Shown here one piece after another: positions 1 to 11,860 of a stretch of DNA of 64,000 nucleotides. Location of the stretch: positions 682,001-746,000 of the forward strand of contig NW_024104084.1 of NCBI RefSeq assembly GCF_003945595.2, read 5' to 3'. The notes under the pieces were generated by a model. That model had not been told where the DNA came from, did no database searches, and saw only the letters and a program-made list of their open reading frames with translations. The position numbers were made by a program, and so were the translations under genes. Position 1 is the stretch's first letter. Every line of letters begins with the position of its first letter. The stretch comes from Pipra filicauda (lineage: Eukaryota > Chordata > Aves > Passeriformes > Pipridae).

Positions 1-439
1 AAAAGGTAAAACTCCATGAGACAAATTTAGTAGGTGTTAAGACTCCACCTCTGAAGACAACCTTACAGCTATTTTTCAATACAACAGCAAAAATCAGGCA
101 TCTTTAAAATTTATATCACACTTTCTCTTTGCCTCTGTTTTCCAACAGTAATTGCCACTAGATCAGTCACAAAATTGAGATGGCAGTGAGAACATCAACA
201 CAGATAGAATGTCCATTCATTGAGTCAGGGTATTTATGGATAGCACAAAATCATGTGGATGAAACTGTGGTAGCTGTGTACAGGATTTCTGGCACTGGTA
301 GAAGCAGACTGGTGTGGAACTGCAGAGAAGAACTGCTGGGAGGAACTCCTGGTGGCCCCTTGCTACACCTTGAAGCTCAAAGCTAAACCAACTTAGATTG
401 AGTTTTTCAATATCTTGTTGAGAATCTGTCTCAAATAAC
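1..439. other. Unique AT-rich DNA, no gene seen
   Basis: No repeat family, RNA gene or convincing exon is visible. Short open frames here have no recognisable domain or splice context. Confidence 0.6.
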
Positions 440-776
440 CTTATCACTCTCTACAGCTCCCAGAAGGGAGGTTGTAGCCAGGTGGGTACCTGTCCCTTCT
501 CCCAGGCAACTGGCAGTAGGACAAGGACACATTCTCAAGCTGCAACAGGGGAGGTTCAGGTTAGACATTAGAAAGAAGTTCTTCACAGAAAGGGTGATTG
601 GGTATTGGAATGGGCTGCCCAGGGAGGTGGAGTCACCATCCCTTGAAGCATTCAAGGAAAGAGTGGATGTGGCACTCGATGCCATGGTCTAGCTGACAAG
701 GTGGTGTTGATTCATAGGTTGGACTTGATGATCTTAGAGGTCTTTTCCAACCTGGTTGATTCTATGATTTTGTGAA
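440..776 (+). mobile_element. CR1 LINE, 5'-truncated 3' end
   Basis: The block contains the conserved CR1 3' module: an AGGTTCAGGTTAGACATTAG-type stretch, then TTCTTCACAGAAAGGGTGATTG, GGGCTGCCCAGGGAGGTGG, GCCATGGTCTAG and finally GGACTTGATGATCTTAGAGG with TTTTCCAACCTGGTTGATTC. The terminal ATTCTATG repeat has decayed to about one unit. The left edge is approximate. CR1 is the dominant avian LINE and normally inserts as 5'-truncated copies; only the last part of the ORF and the 3' UTR are present. Similarity to the family is high, so it is a fairly young copy. Confidence 0.93.
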
Positions 777-3700
777 ATCTAGCAAAGATTTTAATATCCA
801 CAAGTACATGAATTCCAAAAGTCTTGTTGAGTCTCCATTGAGAAACTACTAGGGAAAAAATAAAAATTAGAAGAAAATTAATAGAAAAAAATGCATAGCA
901 AAGACGAAGGCCATTAGAACTCCTACTGGCTCTAAGGTGTCCAAATGGTTGCAGTAAATCTTGATCCCACTATGATCCTTGATATTTGAAATATACAAGA
1001 CTTATTTCAAACACTGATTCACCCCTAAAGTACATCTATCAGTTTTTGACTCACTGTATGTGTAGTCAAAGTGGGTCACTGTTCTAACACCAGACCTTAT
1101 AATGATGTACTGAGTCTGGCAGGAATGGAACTTAATTTTCTTCATAGGAGTCCCTATGATGATGTGTTGTGAATTTTTGGCTGGAACAGTGTTGATAACC
1201 CACAAATGATTTGTGTATTGATGAACAGTGCTTGCACATCAAGGCTGTTTGCCTTCTGCCCCCCCCCCCCCCCCCCCAGGAAGTAGTTTAGGGATGGGCA
1301 AGAACTTGGAGGGCTAAACAGACACAACAGTTGACCTGAATTGACCAAAAGTACATTCCATGCTATATCACGCTCCATGATTCAAAGTTGAAATGTGAGA
1401 GTCAGTGTCTTCCAAGGTCACTGTTGCTCAGAGGTAGTGAGAGATGGTGATGAATTGCCTTTGCATCACTGCTGATGGGTTTTATGCCTCTCTTTTCTTC
1501 ATTTGTTAAGGTATCCGTATCTGAATCAATGAGTTTTCTCACTCTTCCTTTTCCTGTTTTCTTTCCTGTCCCACCATGGGGGTAGGACTGAGTGAGCAGC
1601 TGTGTGGATGCTTAGTTTTCATCTGAGCTGAATCCTCCACAAATGACCAGAAAACAGGACAGAACAGCAGCATGGAAGAATTGCCTTTTTTTTTTTTCCC
1701 TTCTTTATAAATATTTCTCTACCATCACATCCCTACTTGTCCAGATGAGTTTTACCACTCCCTCCATATAATATTGCTTTTACTTGATTCACACTCAGAC
1801 ACCTTAATTATGTTAAGGATCTCAAACACAGCCATACACTTTTTTATTCATATGTGTGCTATTTGAGTTTATAAATTTAATTCTTTGTGTTCAAGTTTTA
1901 CACAGCAATTTCCTTAAGGAGAAAAAAGTGAAGAGTTGGTGTTATATATGAAACAGACAGGTAGGGTTTCACTCAAGGGAACACCTCCTCTAACGATTAT
2001 AATTTATAAAACAAAATATCCTGAGTATGACACTAGTCAATTTAGTCTGATATAAAACAGGGCCTGTGTTTTCTTTCCTTTATATTTTTATGATACATAA
2101 TGTCTTTATAATTTCCACCACTCACATCAAAGCTGCCAACTGCTGAGTGTCTAAATAAGTAGCATGCAAAGAAAATGAATGAATTGCTAAATGTCCCATT
2201 ACGTCCATGGAGAATATCCTTACATTTGGAGTCAGGAATCTTAAAATTGAACTACAAATGAATGGTTTTCACTCCAGTGGAGTCAGGGTTTTGTCAGCGG
2301 CAATTCTATTATACTCTGTGTTTGAAAGGAAAGAGAAAAACAGAGACAGAGAGAGGAATGAATAAAACCAAACCCACAGAAACCTATTGCAATACCTCAA
2401 CGCCAGCACTGAATGACAATTACTTCAAGAGAAAGAGAGAAAAATAAATTTGGTAGAACATGATGCATCCAGAAGTACGCTGTCTCAAAGGGATGGGAAT
2501 TTTTGGGTTCTGTATATTCCACCTAGGAGTTGGGATATAGGAAGATGAGAATTTTTAACATTTCTGTTGTTTAATGAGGAATGTTTATCTGTTAATGCCT
2601 ACACATGGCTGAATTCTTAGGCACTATAACTATGACTGTTAGATGAAATAATGCTCAGAAAGTCTCTCACGTGTGTCTGGCCATATTAGCGAGATATTAG
2701 GACTCTCTCTGGTCCAGTTTTGGTTCATAATAGATAACACATTGCCAAAACCAGGGACCATTTTAGGATATAGAAGTGCCCGCTCCCAGTAACTACTCCA
2801 GGTGCATTCACCCTTCTTAGAAGCTTAGTGAATTCCTCAGCATAGACACAAATATATTTTGCTACTTGACCCTAATGACCAGAAATGTTCCTAGTCCCTT
2901 TTAATTTCTCAGTATAGATATATTCTTAATGATTGTCATAAATTAGATGCTAAGAATAAAGTAAAATGGCCTAGACATAATTATCTACTGTCATTTGAGA
3001 TGCCCTTGGGTGTCCCTTTTGGTTGCCAGTCCAAAAGAACAGAAGGATTTTGCCTACCTATAGACTGTGTCACATCTGCCAACCACACAGCATCTCAAAT
3101 GACGTTACACACTTACATGTCTAGGCAACTAGATTGAGTAGTAAGGGTGAGTTTCAGCTCCAGATTCAGAAGGATACATATGGCAATGATGGTAAATTAA
3201 TTCTTGTTGCAGTCAATGGTAATTCAGTCAATGCACTGAAAAATCCTAAGGGAAAAAAAACAACAATGTGGCTGTCTACTTTAGAGAAAGGTGTACATGT
3301 TGACCATAATCCCCTTCGACTCTAATGGGATCTCAGATAGTCAGCTCACATATGACACCTACAATGGAGATACCTACCTCTAACTGATGGAATCCTACGT
3401 GGTTAACACAACATCACCAGGAATGCTGTCATTACTAATCAAGGGCCAAACAGGCAGTGGAAGAAATAGTTTTCATAGGAAGAAAACAAGACCAGATTTC
3501 CAGATCTTTTGTTCTAGTTAAAAAGACTTTCCTCTCTATGAGACAAAGTCAGCATTAACCTGTCAAATTGTGATTGAAATTATTTAGTCCTGTCACACTC
3601 TATCACTGTTGGGATGAATGTTACCAAAAAAAGGCAAGAGGAAAGAACAGTTTTTTCTCCTTGGACATAAACGAGTATCTTACCACAATACCTGGAGAAA

Positions 3701-4554
3701 ATCCCTCAATGTATTATGTTACAGTAAGTAACTATCCAATGGGTGAAAAAAAATTAAGTCTTAAATTATAATTCATGAAGTAAAACCAGGATGTCATGTT
3801 GTGTTAGGATACCCTGGGATATTATGTCTTATACAGTGTATATTAATGTGAATTGACAAAAGAAAACACTCATTGATTTATGTCACTAATTTTAGGACAT
3901 GATGTTTTTTGGTTTTGCTGCTGCTCTTGTTTTTACTATTATTGTTACTGTTATTGTTATATTATCCTTGATCTATTACTGCCTTTTTTCACACCAAGAT
4001 TTGACAGGTGGATAATGAATATTGTCTATTGTGCCATTACTATGATTAGGTGTGAATAGCAGTCGTTCTGCTATTGACTCATTTCTGCTATTGACAAGCT
4101 AATTCTGAATTTTTTTTTAGCTTATCAAGATATATTGTCAGCTGAAGTATATGTGTCTTGTGGTTAGCAAGCTGATCTTTTACTAAAACTGTAGGATCCA
4201 GATCATTAGTTCACCAGTCAATGCATATGGCATGTTTTATTCTATGCAATTATGCACTATGTTAGCATTCTAAGTCGTCAGTTGTGATCAAGGATGAGCG
4301 AGCCCCATACAAAGCAAACACCTTGGAATAATCCTGTCATCTTCAACTAGCCAGCAGCCTGTGTAGTCAAGGTGAAGTGACAAGCCATGTGTTCATTACC
4401 TAATCCAGCCTAACCTTCTAAGTTCCCTCTATAGTGGCTCCAGAGAACATTTCTTCCCACTTGTAACAGACACTTGTCTTTTGCTGAGGTGACTTAATTC
4501 TCTGTAGCTGTCCATGTCTCTCCAGTGAATGCAGAAAGAACCTGTTTAAATTCT
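777..4554. other. Unique AT-rich DNA, no gene seen
   Basis: Apart from a C19 run near 1259 and short T runs near 1686, I see no repeat or gene. The short open frame at 3134-3325 is followed by more loosely open sequence, but it matches no family I recognise and lacks clear splice signals. Confidence 0.5.
1259..1277. repeat. Poly-C homopolymer (C19)
   Basis: Nineteen consecutive C bases follow GCCTTCTG. The complementary G19 could form intramolecular G-quadruplexes. Long mononucleotide C runs are rare in bird unique DNA and are prone to assembly length error. Confidence 0.95.
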
Positions 4555-4770
4555 TAGGGTGATTATAGGAGGTTTTGTGTTGGAACGGACCTCAAGTGGC
4601 CATTCTGTTCGAATTCTTGTTCAAAGCAGAGTCAGACAAGTTTCCTAGGGCTTCCATGAAAATCTTTGAGGATGAAGATTGCGCAGCCTTTTTGCCCAAC
4701 CGTCTTGTCAACCTCAAGACTGCTGTCAATATCATACAGTATGATAGATATGTAAGAGGTATCCCTTAAC
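4555..4770 (-). mobile_element. Old, diverged CR1-type LINE relic
   Basis: Read on the minus strand this matches an older CR1 3' region. On the plus strand one sees TTGGAACGGACCTCAAGTGG, then a TTCAAAGCAGAGTCAGACAAG stretch, then AAAATCTTTGAGGATGAAGA and TTTTTGCCCAACCGTCTTGT. These correspond position by position to the complement of the usual CR1 tail (ggacctc..atc, caaagcaggatc, ctccaaggatgg, ctgggcaacctg), with many substitutions. The divergence suggests an ancient copy. Confidence 0.7.
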
Positions 4771-7700
4771 ATTTATAACTAAATGTGTTATTGACAATTT
4801 ATAAAAATAAGGCATCTTAGTGAGCCACTCAAGTTTTGCTGGTTTGGCTTTTTTTTATATTTTTAGGTATGGGGGTTTTTTGATTTTTATTTTTTTTCTT
4901 TTTCTTCAGTATTGGCTATATTAACATAGGATATACTACTGCTGAAGTTCCAGCTTCTATGTAAAGCACATTTAGGGCAAAAAAGTCTTATTAAAGTGTA
5001 TAGTAAAATATATAGTGAGCCAAGAGTTTTCAGTTTACAGGGCAAATTATTGTCCCTGTAAATGAAAAAGTAACCTCCAGTGGGCAATAATGCCTGAAGC
5101 TGAATTATATCCACTTTTTCATCCCATAAGTCAATAGCTTTCCACTATAAACATCAGCTCTAGTCAATATGATATGCTGCATACTGATATATTGACTAAT
5201 GGTACTATTAAAAGCTCACAAAATGTCAGGAGCTGGAAATTTCTCATGCATATAGTTCTGCATTTCAGTAGATAAGGGTGCTCTATGTAACTTATAAATC
5301 CATGCCCAGTTGGGAACAGTCTTTGTAATACTCCCCTTTGTGTTATCCGTAAGGATGCACAAGTTCCCCAATGTCTCCATTCCCTCGTTTTTTTTTTTTT
5401 TCCTTCTTTTTGTAAAATAGACTTTCTTATTCTGTAAAAGAAGTCATCCAGAAAATTCTGTGTTGCAAGGTAACCAAAAGAGGTAACATACAATTATTCT
5501 TTCTCTTCTTCATATAAAACATGACATAGAGTGAAGTTTTTCTTTTTGTCTCCTAGAGTGAAGACACTGAGTCATATCTCCTTTGCTGACAGAGTGTCTC
5601 TGAAGAATGAATTTAGATGGCAGGTAAATGAAAAGCAACCTCCTAAGTTTTCAAGCTGTATTTGTTTAAGAAGTAATGCTCAAGGTCAAAGGTAACTTAC
5701 GGGCTTTAGCGAAGAGCTGGGAAGACCCTTTTGGCCTGCGGAACACCTAGAGATCATTACCTCCAACCATTCATTTGTCCCAAAAAGATGCCTTATGTCA
5801 AGGTCATCTTTCTGTCTAAGGCAGAACAGAAACAAAATGTATGGTCAAGTAATTTACATTTACTTTGATCCAAAAATTTCTAGAGAAGTAAAATATTTTC
5901 TTCATTTTTGGTGGTTTTGTTGGGTTTTTAAAGCTTTCCAAAATTAACAAAAGACATGGATGCACAGAAACCAATTGAATTGACAAGAAAATTCATATAC
6001 ATACATGACTCAGGTGTTTTCAGTGCTTAGTAGATTTTTTGGCATATGAGGGTCCTATTTGCACCTACAATTGTATTAACAGTGTGAGTAAATTAGGAAT
6101 GAAAATGCACATGCATTTGTGAACCTGGTCTGAAGTACCTGACAGTTTGTCAATCACTGTTCCAACATCTTGCAGTCTTGTTAGTCAGACAGATCATTTG
6201 AATTTTGTTCAGCTATACAAATGCCACTTTTCATCTCACTAGTGGCTGCTCACCATGCGTGTCATATGACATCATCTGTTGACAGTCTGAAAAGTCCTTC
6301 AGGATTAAGAACAGCAAGCAGAGGAACAGTGATGTTGGTTGTGTTATTAACCAGATGTGTTTTTCAAGAGAAATAACTAAAAGGTGTAAGCTAATAATGG
6401 CATTCTCATGAAAAAAAATGAGCTCATTTCTCATTTTTAGAATGTATTATTTCTCATTTTTAGAATGTATTTCTTTTCTCCAGTTGTTTCTATTGCAGGT
6501 TGGAAAACATTTCTGTGTGTGTTTTTAGTTCTGTCACTTTTCCTGCAAGCAGGTCATTTTTCCCTTTCATGGAAAACATATTTTTAATAGCATTTATTTA
6601 TTAGAGTACAAGATTTTCATGCAAGCCAAGGACCTAGGAGCATGTACCATTTCAGAAACCTACATACACCATGTCTATTCTGACAAACCTGTGTTAGAAG
6701 ATCTTTATCCTGTGCTTCTTGTGCATTGACAAATTAACTTTAACAGACACCCAAGAGGGAATAGCAGTTCACCACAGAAGTTTTAAATTGGATGATCAGT
6801 GTCTTGGAATGTTTAACAGAAATAGCAGCAGTCAGGAGAAAAAGGTTTTATCCCTATGACACATTCAGCATTTTTGGCACCCCACTTACAGAGCGTGGTT
6901 CAGCATGGAAATGCATGACCATGGAGGATTTTGGGAAACACCATTTACTTTCAGTACTCAGCTGACAGAGAATAATGAGAAGGTGGAGAGTAAGAACTAT
7001 AAATCCTACTGCTCTGAAGACTTTTTCTAAATTCAAAGACTTTCAGGTTTAGATGAATATTTTTAAGCACTGATTTTTGTCCCTTTTGATTTTAAATGTA
7101 TCTATTCCACTTATGAAAAGTTAAAATGTTTACGAAAAGAGAATCGTCTCAACTTCTTTTTAAAAAAACAGCTTAATTATAAATCCAGTTTTCTATCAAA
7201 GAGAGATTAGATAGAAATTTTTCAATCTAACCTATAAATAGCCATGATTTATACTGATGCATTTAACCTCACTTTATTAGTTGAAAAAAATAGGTATAAT
7301 GATAATTATTGCTATTCTCACAGGAGCTGTGAGCATGAATGGACGTTCTTTAAGTATGCTAAGATGTGAAATGACGGATAATGGATGTGTCTAAAGTATC
7401 CTTTCTTTGGGTTATACCTGCCAAAGGCAAATGCAACAATGGGAATTACTACATACAATATCTCATTTTGGTATCAAACTTTTCTTATCAGCATGGTTTA
7501 TAAAATAATTATCATAGACTTTAATTTTATTACCCAAGAAATATATTAAAAATGTAGATCTTTTATAATTTCTTCAATTAACAGTAGACACTTCTTGATT
7601 ACTTTCTAATTAAATCATTTCACTCCAAGACTTGGTAATTACAACAAGAAGTTATTAAAATTAGAAAACATTTGCTAACTCAGTACTTTTGATTATTAAG

Positions 7701-8288
7701 CCTTTATCGCTTAATATCGCCAAACAGTCTATGAAGATATATGAGGTTGGAAACTGAATTTAATGTATTCAGCTATGATAATTAACCACAGGTGTTCCAA
7801 ACAATGCAATGCCTCTTTCCTGTCAGATAGTTTCCTATGAAATCTATTGTTTCTGTCACTGAACTGATTTTTCATCTTATTAAGGTATCTGTCTATTGAC
7901 AACATATTATTGTTCCTATTACAGAGAAGAATACTCTTGATACTATTCCATTCATCTGGAAGATATAGCAATGAATAATATAATTTATATGAATAATGAA
8001 CAATATAATTCATATTAATCGGTCTCTATGTAGGATAAAACACACCATACATATTTACATACAATTTTCAAGTATAGTGTGTCCCCATGTACATGAAAAG
8101 GAGTCAACAAACAATGTGCTTAATAAGAGAGAATTCTGTTCAAGGACAGCATAATTAAAAAAAAAAAATTGCACTGAAGTAGAAGGAATATCTAGTATTC
8201 AATGTGCTCAGAGAAAAGAAGGGTCAGCAGCTTTCCAAAATCTCAAAGAAAGAAAGGGATGGAAGAAAGAGAAGGCAAAGAAAGGACA
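4771..8288. other. Unique AT-rich DNA, no gene seen
   Basis: The stretch is AT-rich, with a 23-bp tandem duplication near 6427 and no recognised repeat family or exon. A very weak CR1-like phrase lies near 5720-5775 (see rejected items). Confidence 0.5.
6427..6472. repeat. 23-bp tandem duplication
   Basis: TTCTCATTTTTAGAATGTAT occurs twice, starting at 6428 and 6451, a period of 23 bp with nearly identical copies. This is consistent with a small replication-slippage duplication. Confidence 0.9.
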
Positions 8289-8545
8289 AGGTTTGGGAAG
8301 GTTTGGGAAGGGAAGGTTTGGGAAGGGAAGGGAAGGTTTGGGAAGGGAAGGGAAGGTTTGGGAAGGGAAGGTTTGGGAAGGGAAGGGGAAGGGAAGGTTT
8401 GGGAAGGTTTGGGAAGGTTTGGGAAGGTTTGGGAAGGTTTGGGAAGGGAAGGTTTGGGAAGGTTTGGGAAGGTTTGGGAAGGTTTGGGAAGTTTTGGGAA
8501 GGGAAGGTTTGGGAAGGGAAGGGAAGGGAAGGGAGGGGAAGGAAA
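8289..8545 (+). repeat. G-rich minisatellite, GGTTTGGGAA/GGGAA units
   Basis: About 255 bp are built almost wholly from a 10-bp unit GGTTTGGGAA interspersed with a 5-bp unit GGGAA, in irregular order. The plus strand is purine-rich with many GGG triplets, so G-quadruplex formation is plausible; the minus strand is pyrimidine-rich. One unit near 8490 reads AAGTTTTGGG, a base variant. The block begins after an A/G-rich lead-in (8245-8288) and decays into GGGAGGGGAAGG. All three plus frames stay open only because the units lack stop codons, so the long frames here are not genes. Interspersed 10- and 5-bp units suggest expansion by slippage and unequal exchange. Confidence 0.97.
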
Positions 8546-10384
8546 TTATAATATAAACAGCTTATATGCAACAACTTAACAATCATTTGACATGGCTGAA
8601 GAGCTGAGGTGACCCAGGACTGTCTCACATGGGAGTCTCCACTAAAAATGGGGAGAAATCTTCACTCTACAACAATAGATAAAATTTCCTACTGGAAATA
8701 GAGGACCAAGGAAACACCTTGGATTTTTAAGGCTACTGGCATCTTTCTAGATAAATTCTTCACAATCTAACTGAGCTTCAAAACGAAAACTCTTATTTCG
8801 ACCATCATTGAAGTTGTTTGCAGTTAAATACTCTCAAGCTGGTAGGCTGATGGAAATGTTAAGTGAAGGAGTTAGCCACACATAAAGAGTTAGACTTGGA
8901 TTAATCCTGCTAATTTGTGAAGCATCTGAGGGCTTTTAAGTTGGAATATAGTTGCCTTCAGCTCCCTGTCTAGTCAATGAAGAGAGATAACTCCCTTCAC
9001 TAGTTAACTGAGATCAGAGGAAGGCTGAATTAACCTCCAGAGAAATTAAGCTCCTGCTTTTAACATCGCAGAGTATTTTGTATGATTATAACCAGTCAGG
9101 TGCTTAGGGAACAATGAATCTAGGCCTTTGTGAGTGTGCTCCTCAGTGTTTGGTTAGACAGCTTGGACAGGTCCTTCATTTTTATTTTTTTTTCTTTTCT
9201 TTTTTCCTCCCTTGGACAGCAAACATTGGAATCTGCTTGTGTTCAAAATTAAGAATCTTTCAGGATTTCAGGCAGCTCCTCTTTCCTTTCTATCATCATC
9301 TGATAAAGAAAGTCATCAAAGAAATTAAGTAATAGCAAATTTGGAAACAACCATTAAAAAAAAAAAAGAAGGAGATTCATAAATACTTCTGTTTACCAGA
9401 ATTTTGAATACAAACCTCTGAGTGAATATAATCTGAACCAATGCACTTTTTTAAAACTATTTGAAAATCTTAGTGTAATTGGTTTAACTTTCTCATATTC
9501 ATAGAGCATCAGCAAGTATTATCTGCCTTTTCTTATGGACCTCAATAAAAAGTCATAAGGCTTAATTAATGTGGATCATTTTAAGAACCTTAGATTAAAA
9601 GTGATATCTAAGTGAAAAAGCACTGCCATTAATGTTTATGTTCAATGCTTTGCAAGCTTGCCAGATGGCTTTATTTATTTTTTTATTTACTTATTTTTAT
9701 AGGGAATTAGTCATAACAAAGAAAGTAAATAAATGCTGGCATTATGGCTATTTCTATATGACACAGATTTTACATCATTTCACCTAATGATCAGAATTCT
9801 TAAATGACCCTGCCATTACACAGTGTCCTTATGATACCTGTTTTCCAACAATCATCTTTACAGCCTCACCTAATGCTGAATTCTTCTACCCCTGTAACAG
9901 ACCTCTGCAAACATGGCTCAGTAGTTTCCATTCTTTATTGTCCAGTATTAATTCCAGACCATTTATAAGCTGTTCTGCAGCAGAGCTTTGATAACTTCAG
10001 CAGAGTCACTCTAGCTAGGAAGTAACTGCGTGTTTCTGACGGCTACCCATAAGAATCCACAGAAAATCAACTCCAATTTTTTGCCTACTTGTGCATCATC
10101 AGTAGCAATCTTGCCCTAAGCAATAAAAGAATAAAAATATTTGAAAGTATGATAAATGGAGGACAAAACATCATATGTGAACTTCCTGTAAAAGAAAATC
10201 CAGTGTTGCTTTTATTTTTTGTTGTTTTTTTCTCCCCAAAACATCCAATTTGCCACACATTTTATGTCTCTTTCATTATGAAGCAAGAGCTTTCCCTGTC
10301 CACCATGTTTTAGAGGTTTTCCATAGCAGTAAGATATTGCCGAACAAAAATGTCAATGAATAAATCCCTTATTTGCACCTCTCT
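8546..10384. other. Unique AT-rich DNA, no gene seen
   Basis: There is no recognised mobile element, RNA gene or exon. Short A and T runs occur near 9183 and 9358. Confidence 0.55.
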
Positions 10385-10878
10385 TACCACAAGGACACTG
10401 GACATTGGAGTGGGTCCAGTGGAGGCCACCAAGACAATCACAAAGATGGAGCAACTCTCCCACATGGAAAAGCTGAGAGAACTGGGTTTGTTCAATCTTG
10501 GAAAAAAAAGGCTTTGAGGTCACCTAATTGCAGCCTTCTGATTCGGAAGAGAGACTACAAGCAAGTTGGAGGACTTTTTACAAAAACATGTAGTAACAGA
10601 ACAAGAGGGAACGGATTCAAACTGAGAGTAGGTTTATATTGGATATTATGAAGAAATTCTTTACTGTGAGGGCAGTGAGGCATTGGAACAGGTTGCCCAG
10701 AGAAGCTGTGGCTGCCCTGTCCCTGAAAGTGTTGAAGGCCAGGTTGGACAGCACTTGGACCAACGTGGTCTAGTGGAATATATCCCTGTCCATGGCAGGG
10801 GGCTTGGAACTATGTGATCTTTAAGGTCCCTTCCAACTCAGACCATTCTATGATATTATGATTCCATGATTCTATGAA
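10385..10878 (+). mobile_element. CR1 LINE, end of ORF2 plus 3' UTR
   Basis: The sequence runs from ACACTGGACATTGGAGTGGG through GGTTGCCCAGAGAAGCTGTG, CCCTGTCCCTGAAAGTGTTG and GGTTGGACAGCACTTGGACC to CTTTAAGGTCCCTTCCAACT, and ends in three decayed ATTCTATG units. This is the CR1 subfamily whose tail reads ATCTTTAAGGTCCCTTCCAA. A run of A (near 10502) and small indels disrupt the reading frame, so no product is expected. Confidence 0.95.
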
Positions 10879-11677
10879 ACTAAATCCTTCCTTTTTGAAC
10901 TAAAATATTGCTGAATTCACAGAATGAACCTTTCCTGTTCTGACATAATTTAACTGATAATGTTGGTGCCCTTACTACCTGAAAATTCAAAAGACATTTG
11001 ATATTTCTGAAAGAAGGTATGGACTTGTCCTTAAAGAGGAACACTCACTTTCCTATACATAGGCATTCAGGACTTCCCCTTCCTTTCCTTTTAGCTGAAA
11101 TTTCATGTGGGAGACTGAGCCTGAAAATCACACTTACTTTTAGTATGACCCAGCGATCCCATTGGCTCCCATGGGGTCAGATCTCTACAGCTACTTCAAG
11201 AGAAGGGCTTCTGGATCATTTACTAGAGCACAAATCTTGCTTCCTACTTGCCACCTCTCCACTTTAACTATCTCTCTACTAACAGGTAATCTCTTTCAGA
11301 ATGGCTTGCTTGGCCTAAGATTATATTCTTATTGAGATTCACCTTTATCTTGCAGAGAGGTGACTCCTTTGATTTCAACATAATCAGACATATTGTAAGG
11401 TCTTGCTGGGCATGCATGTTCATAGCTCTTGTTTGAATTAGGGCTTTGAAGTTTCACCAGAAGATTGAGATTTGAGTCCAGGAAAAAGTGGTAGGCCTCA
11501 TGAGATGGATTTTATACACCATCAAACTCATAACAACACTGAACTAAGAAATTATGGAGAAAAAGACAGTATGTAAGAGAATTATTTGACAATTAAGACA
11601 ATAATTAAGAGAAACACTTTCTAACTTACTCTTTTGAAGGAACAGCTTGCTCAATCCTTTGCAGATATAAGAAATGG
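10879..11677. other. Unique DNA, no gene seen
   Basis: No repeat or exon is recognised. The open frame at 10998-11267 shows no domain. Confidence 0.55.
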
Positions 11678-11742
11678 AGTCAAAAGTTGGACTCGATGAT
11701 CTTGGAAGTCTTTTCCAACCTAAGTGATTCTGTGATTCAGTG
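11678..11742 (+). mobile_element. CR1 3'-terminal fragment
   Basis: GTTGGACTCGATGATCTTGG, AGTCTTTTCCAACC and TGATTCTGTGATTC form the last ~60 bp of a CR1. The copy was severely 5'-truncated. Its 3' end abuts a long A-rich tract, which is not normal for CR1 (it ends in short ATTCTATG-type repeats). Confidence 0.88.
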
Positions 11743-11860
11743 AAAAAAAAAAAAACAAAAAAAAAAAGAAAAAAGAAAAAAAAAAGAAAAAAAGAAAAAA
11801 AAAAGAGAAAAGAAAAAAAAGAAAAAAGAAAAAAAAAAAGAAAAAAAGAAGAAAAGAAGA
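11743..11860 (+). repeat. A-rich simple repeat, (GAAAA)n-like
   Basis: About 118 bp consist of A runs broken by single G (one C) bases. The tract directly follows the CR1 terminus and probably grew by slippage from an A-rich seed at the insertion junction. Confidence 0.95.

Noticed and set aside
3134..3480. Loosely open sequence that could be an old processed pseudogene.
   Set aside because: No parent gene is recognised, no poly-A tail or target duplication is visible, and stops interrupt the continuation.
5690..5800. A CR1-like phrase (CACCTAGAGATCATTACCTC, CAACC) that might be a very old minus-strand CR1 tail.
   Set aside because: Only about 20 bases resemble the family and the flanks do not continue it; indistinguishable from chance.
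8202..8628. Several overlapping open frames on both strands (up to 134 codons) with repetitive FGKVWEG-like or NLPKPSQTF-like peptides.
   Set aside because: They are open only because the minisatellite units lack stop codons; all are translations of the same repeat.
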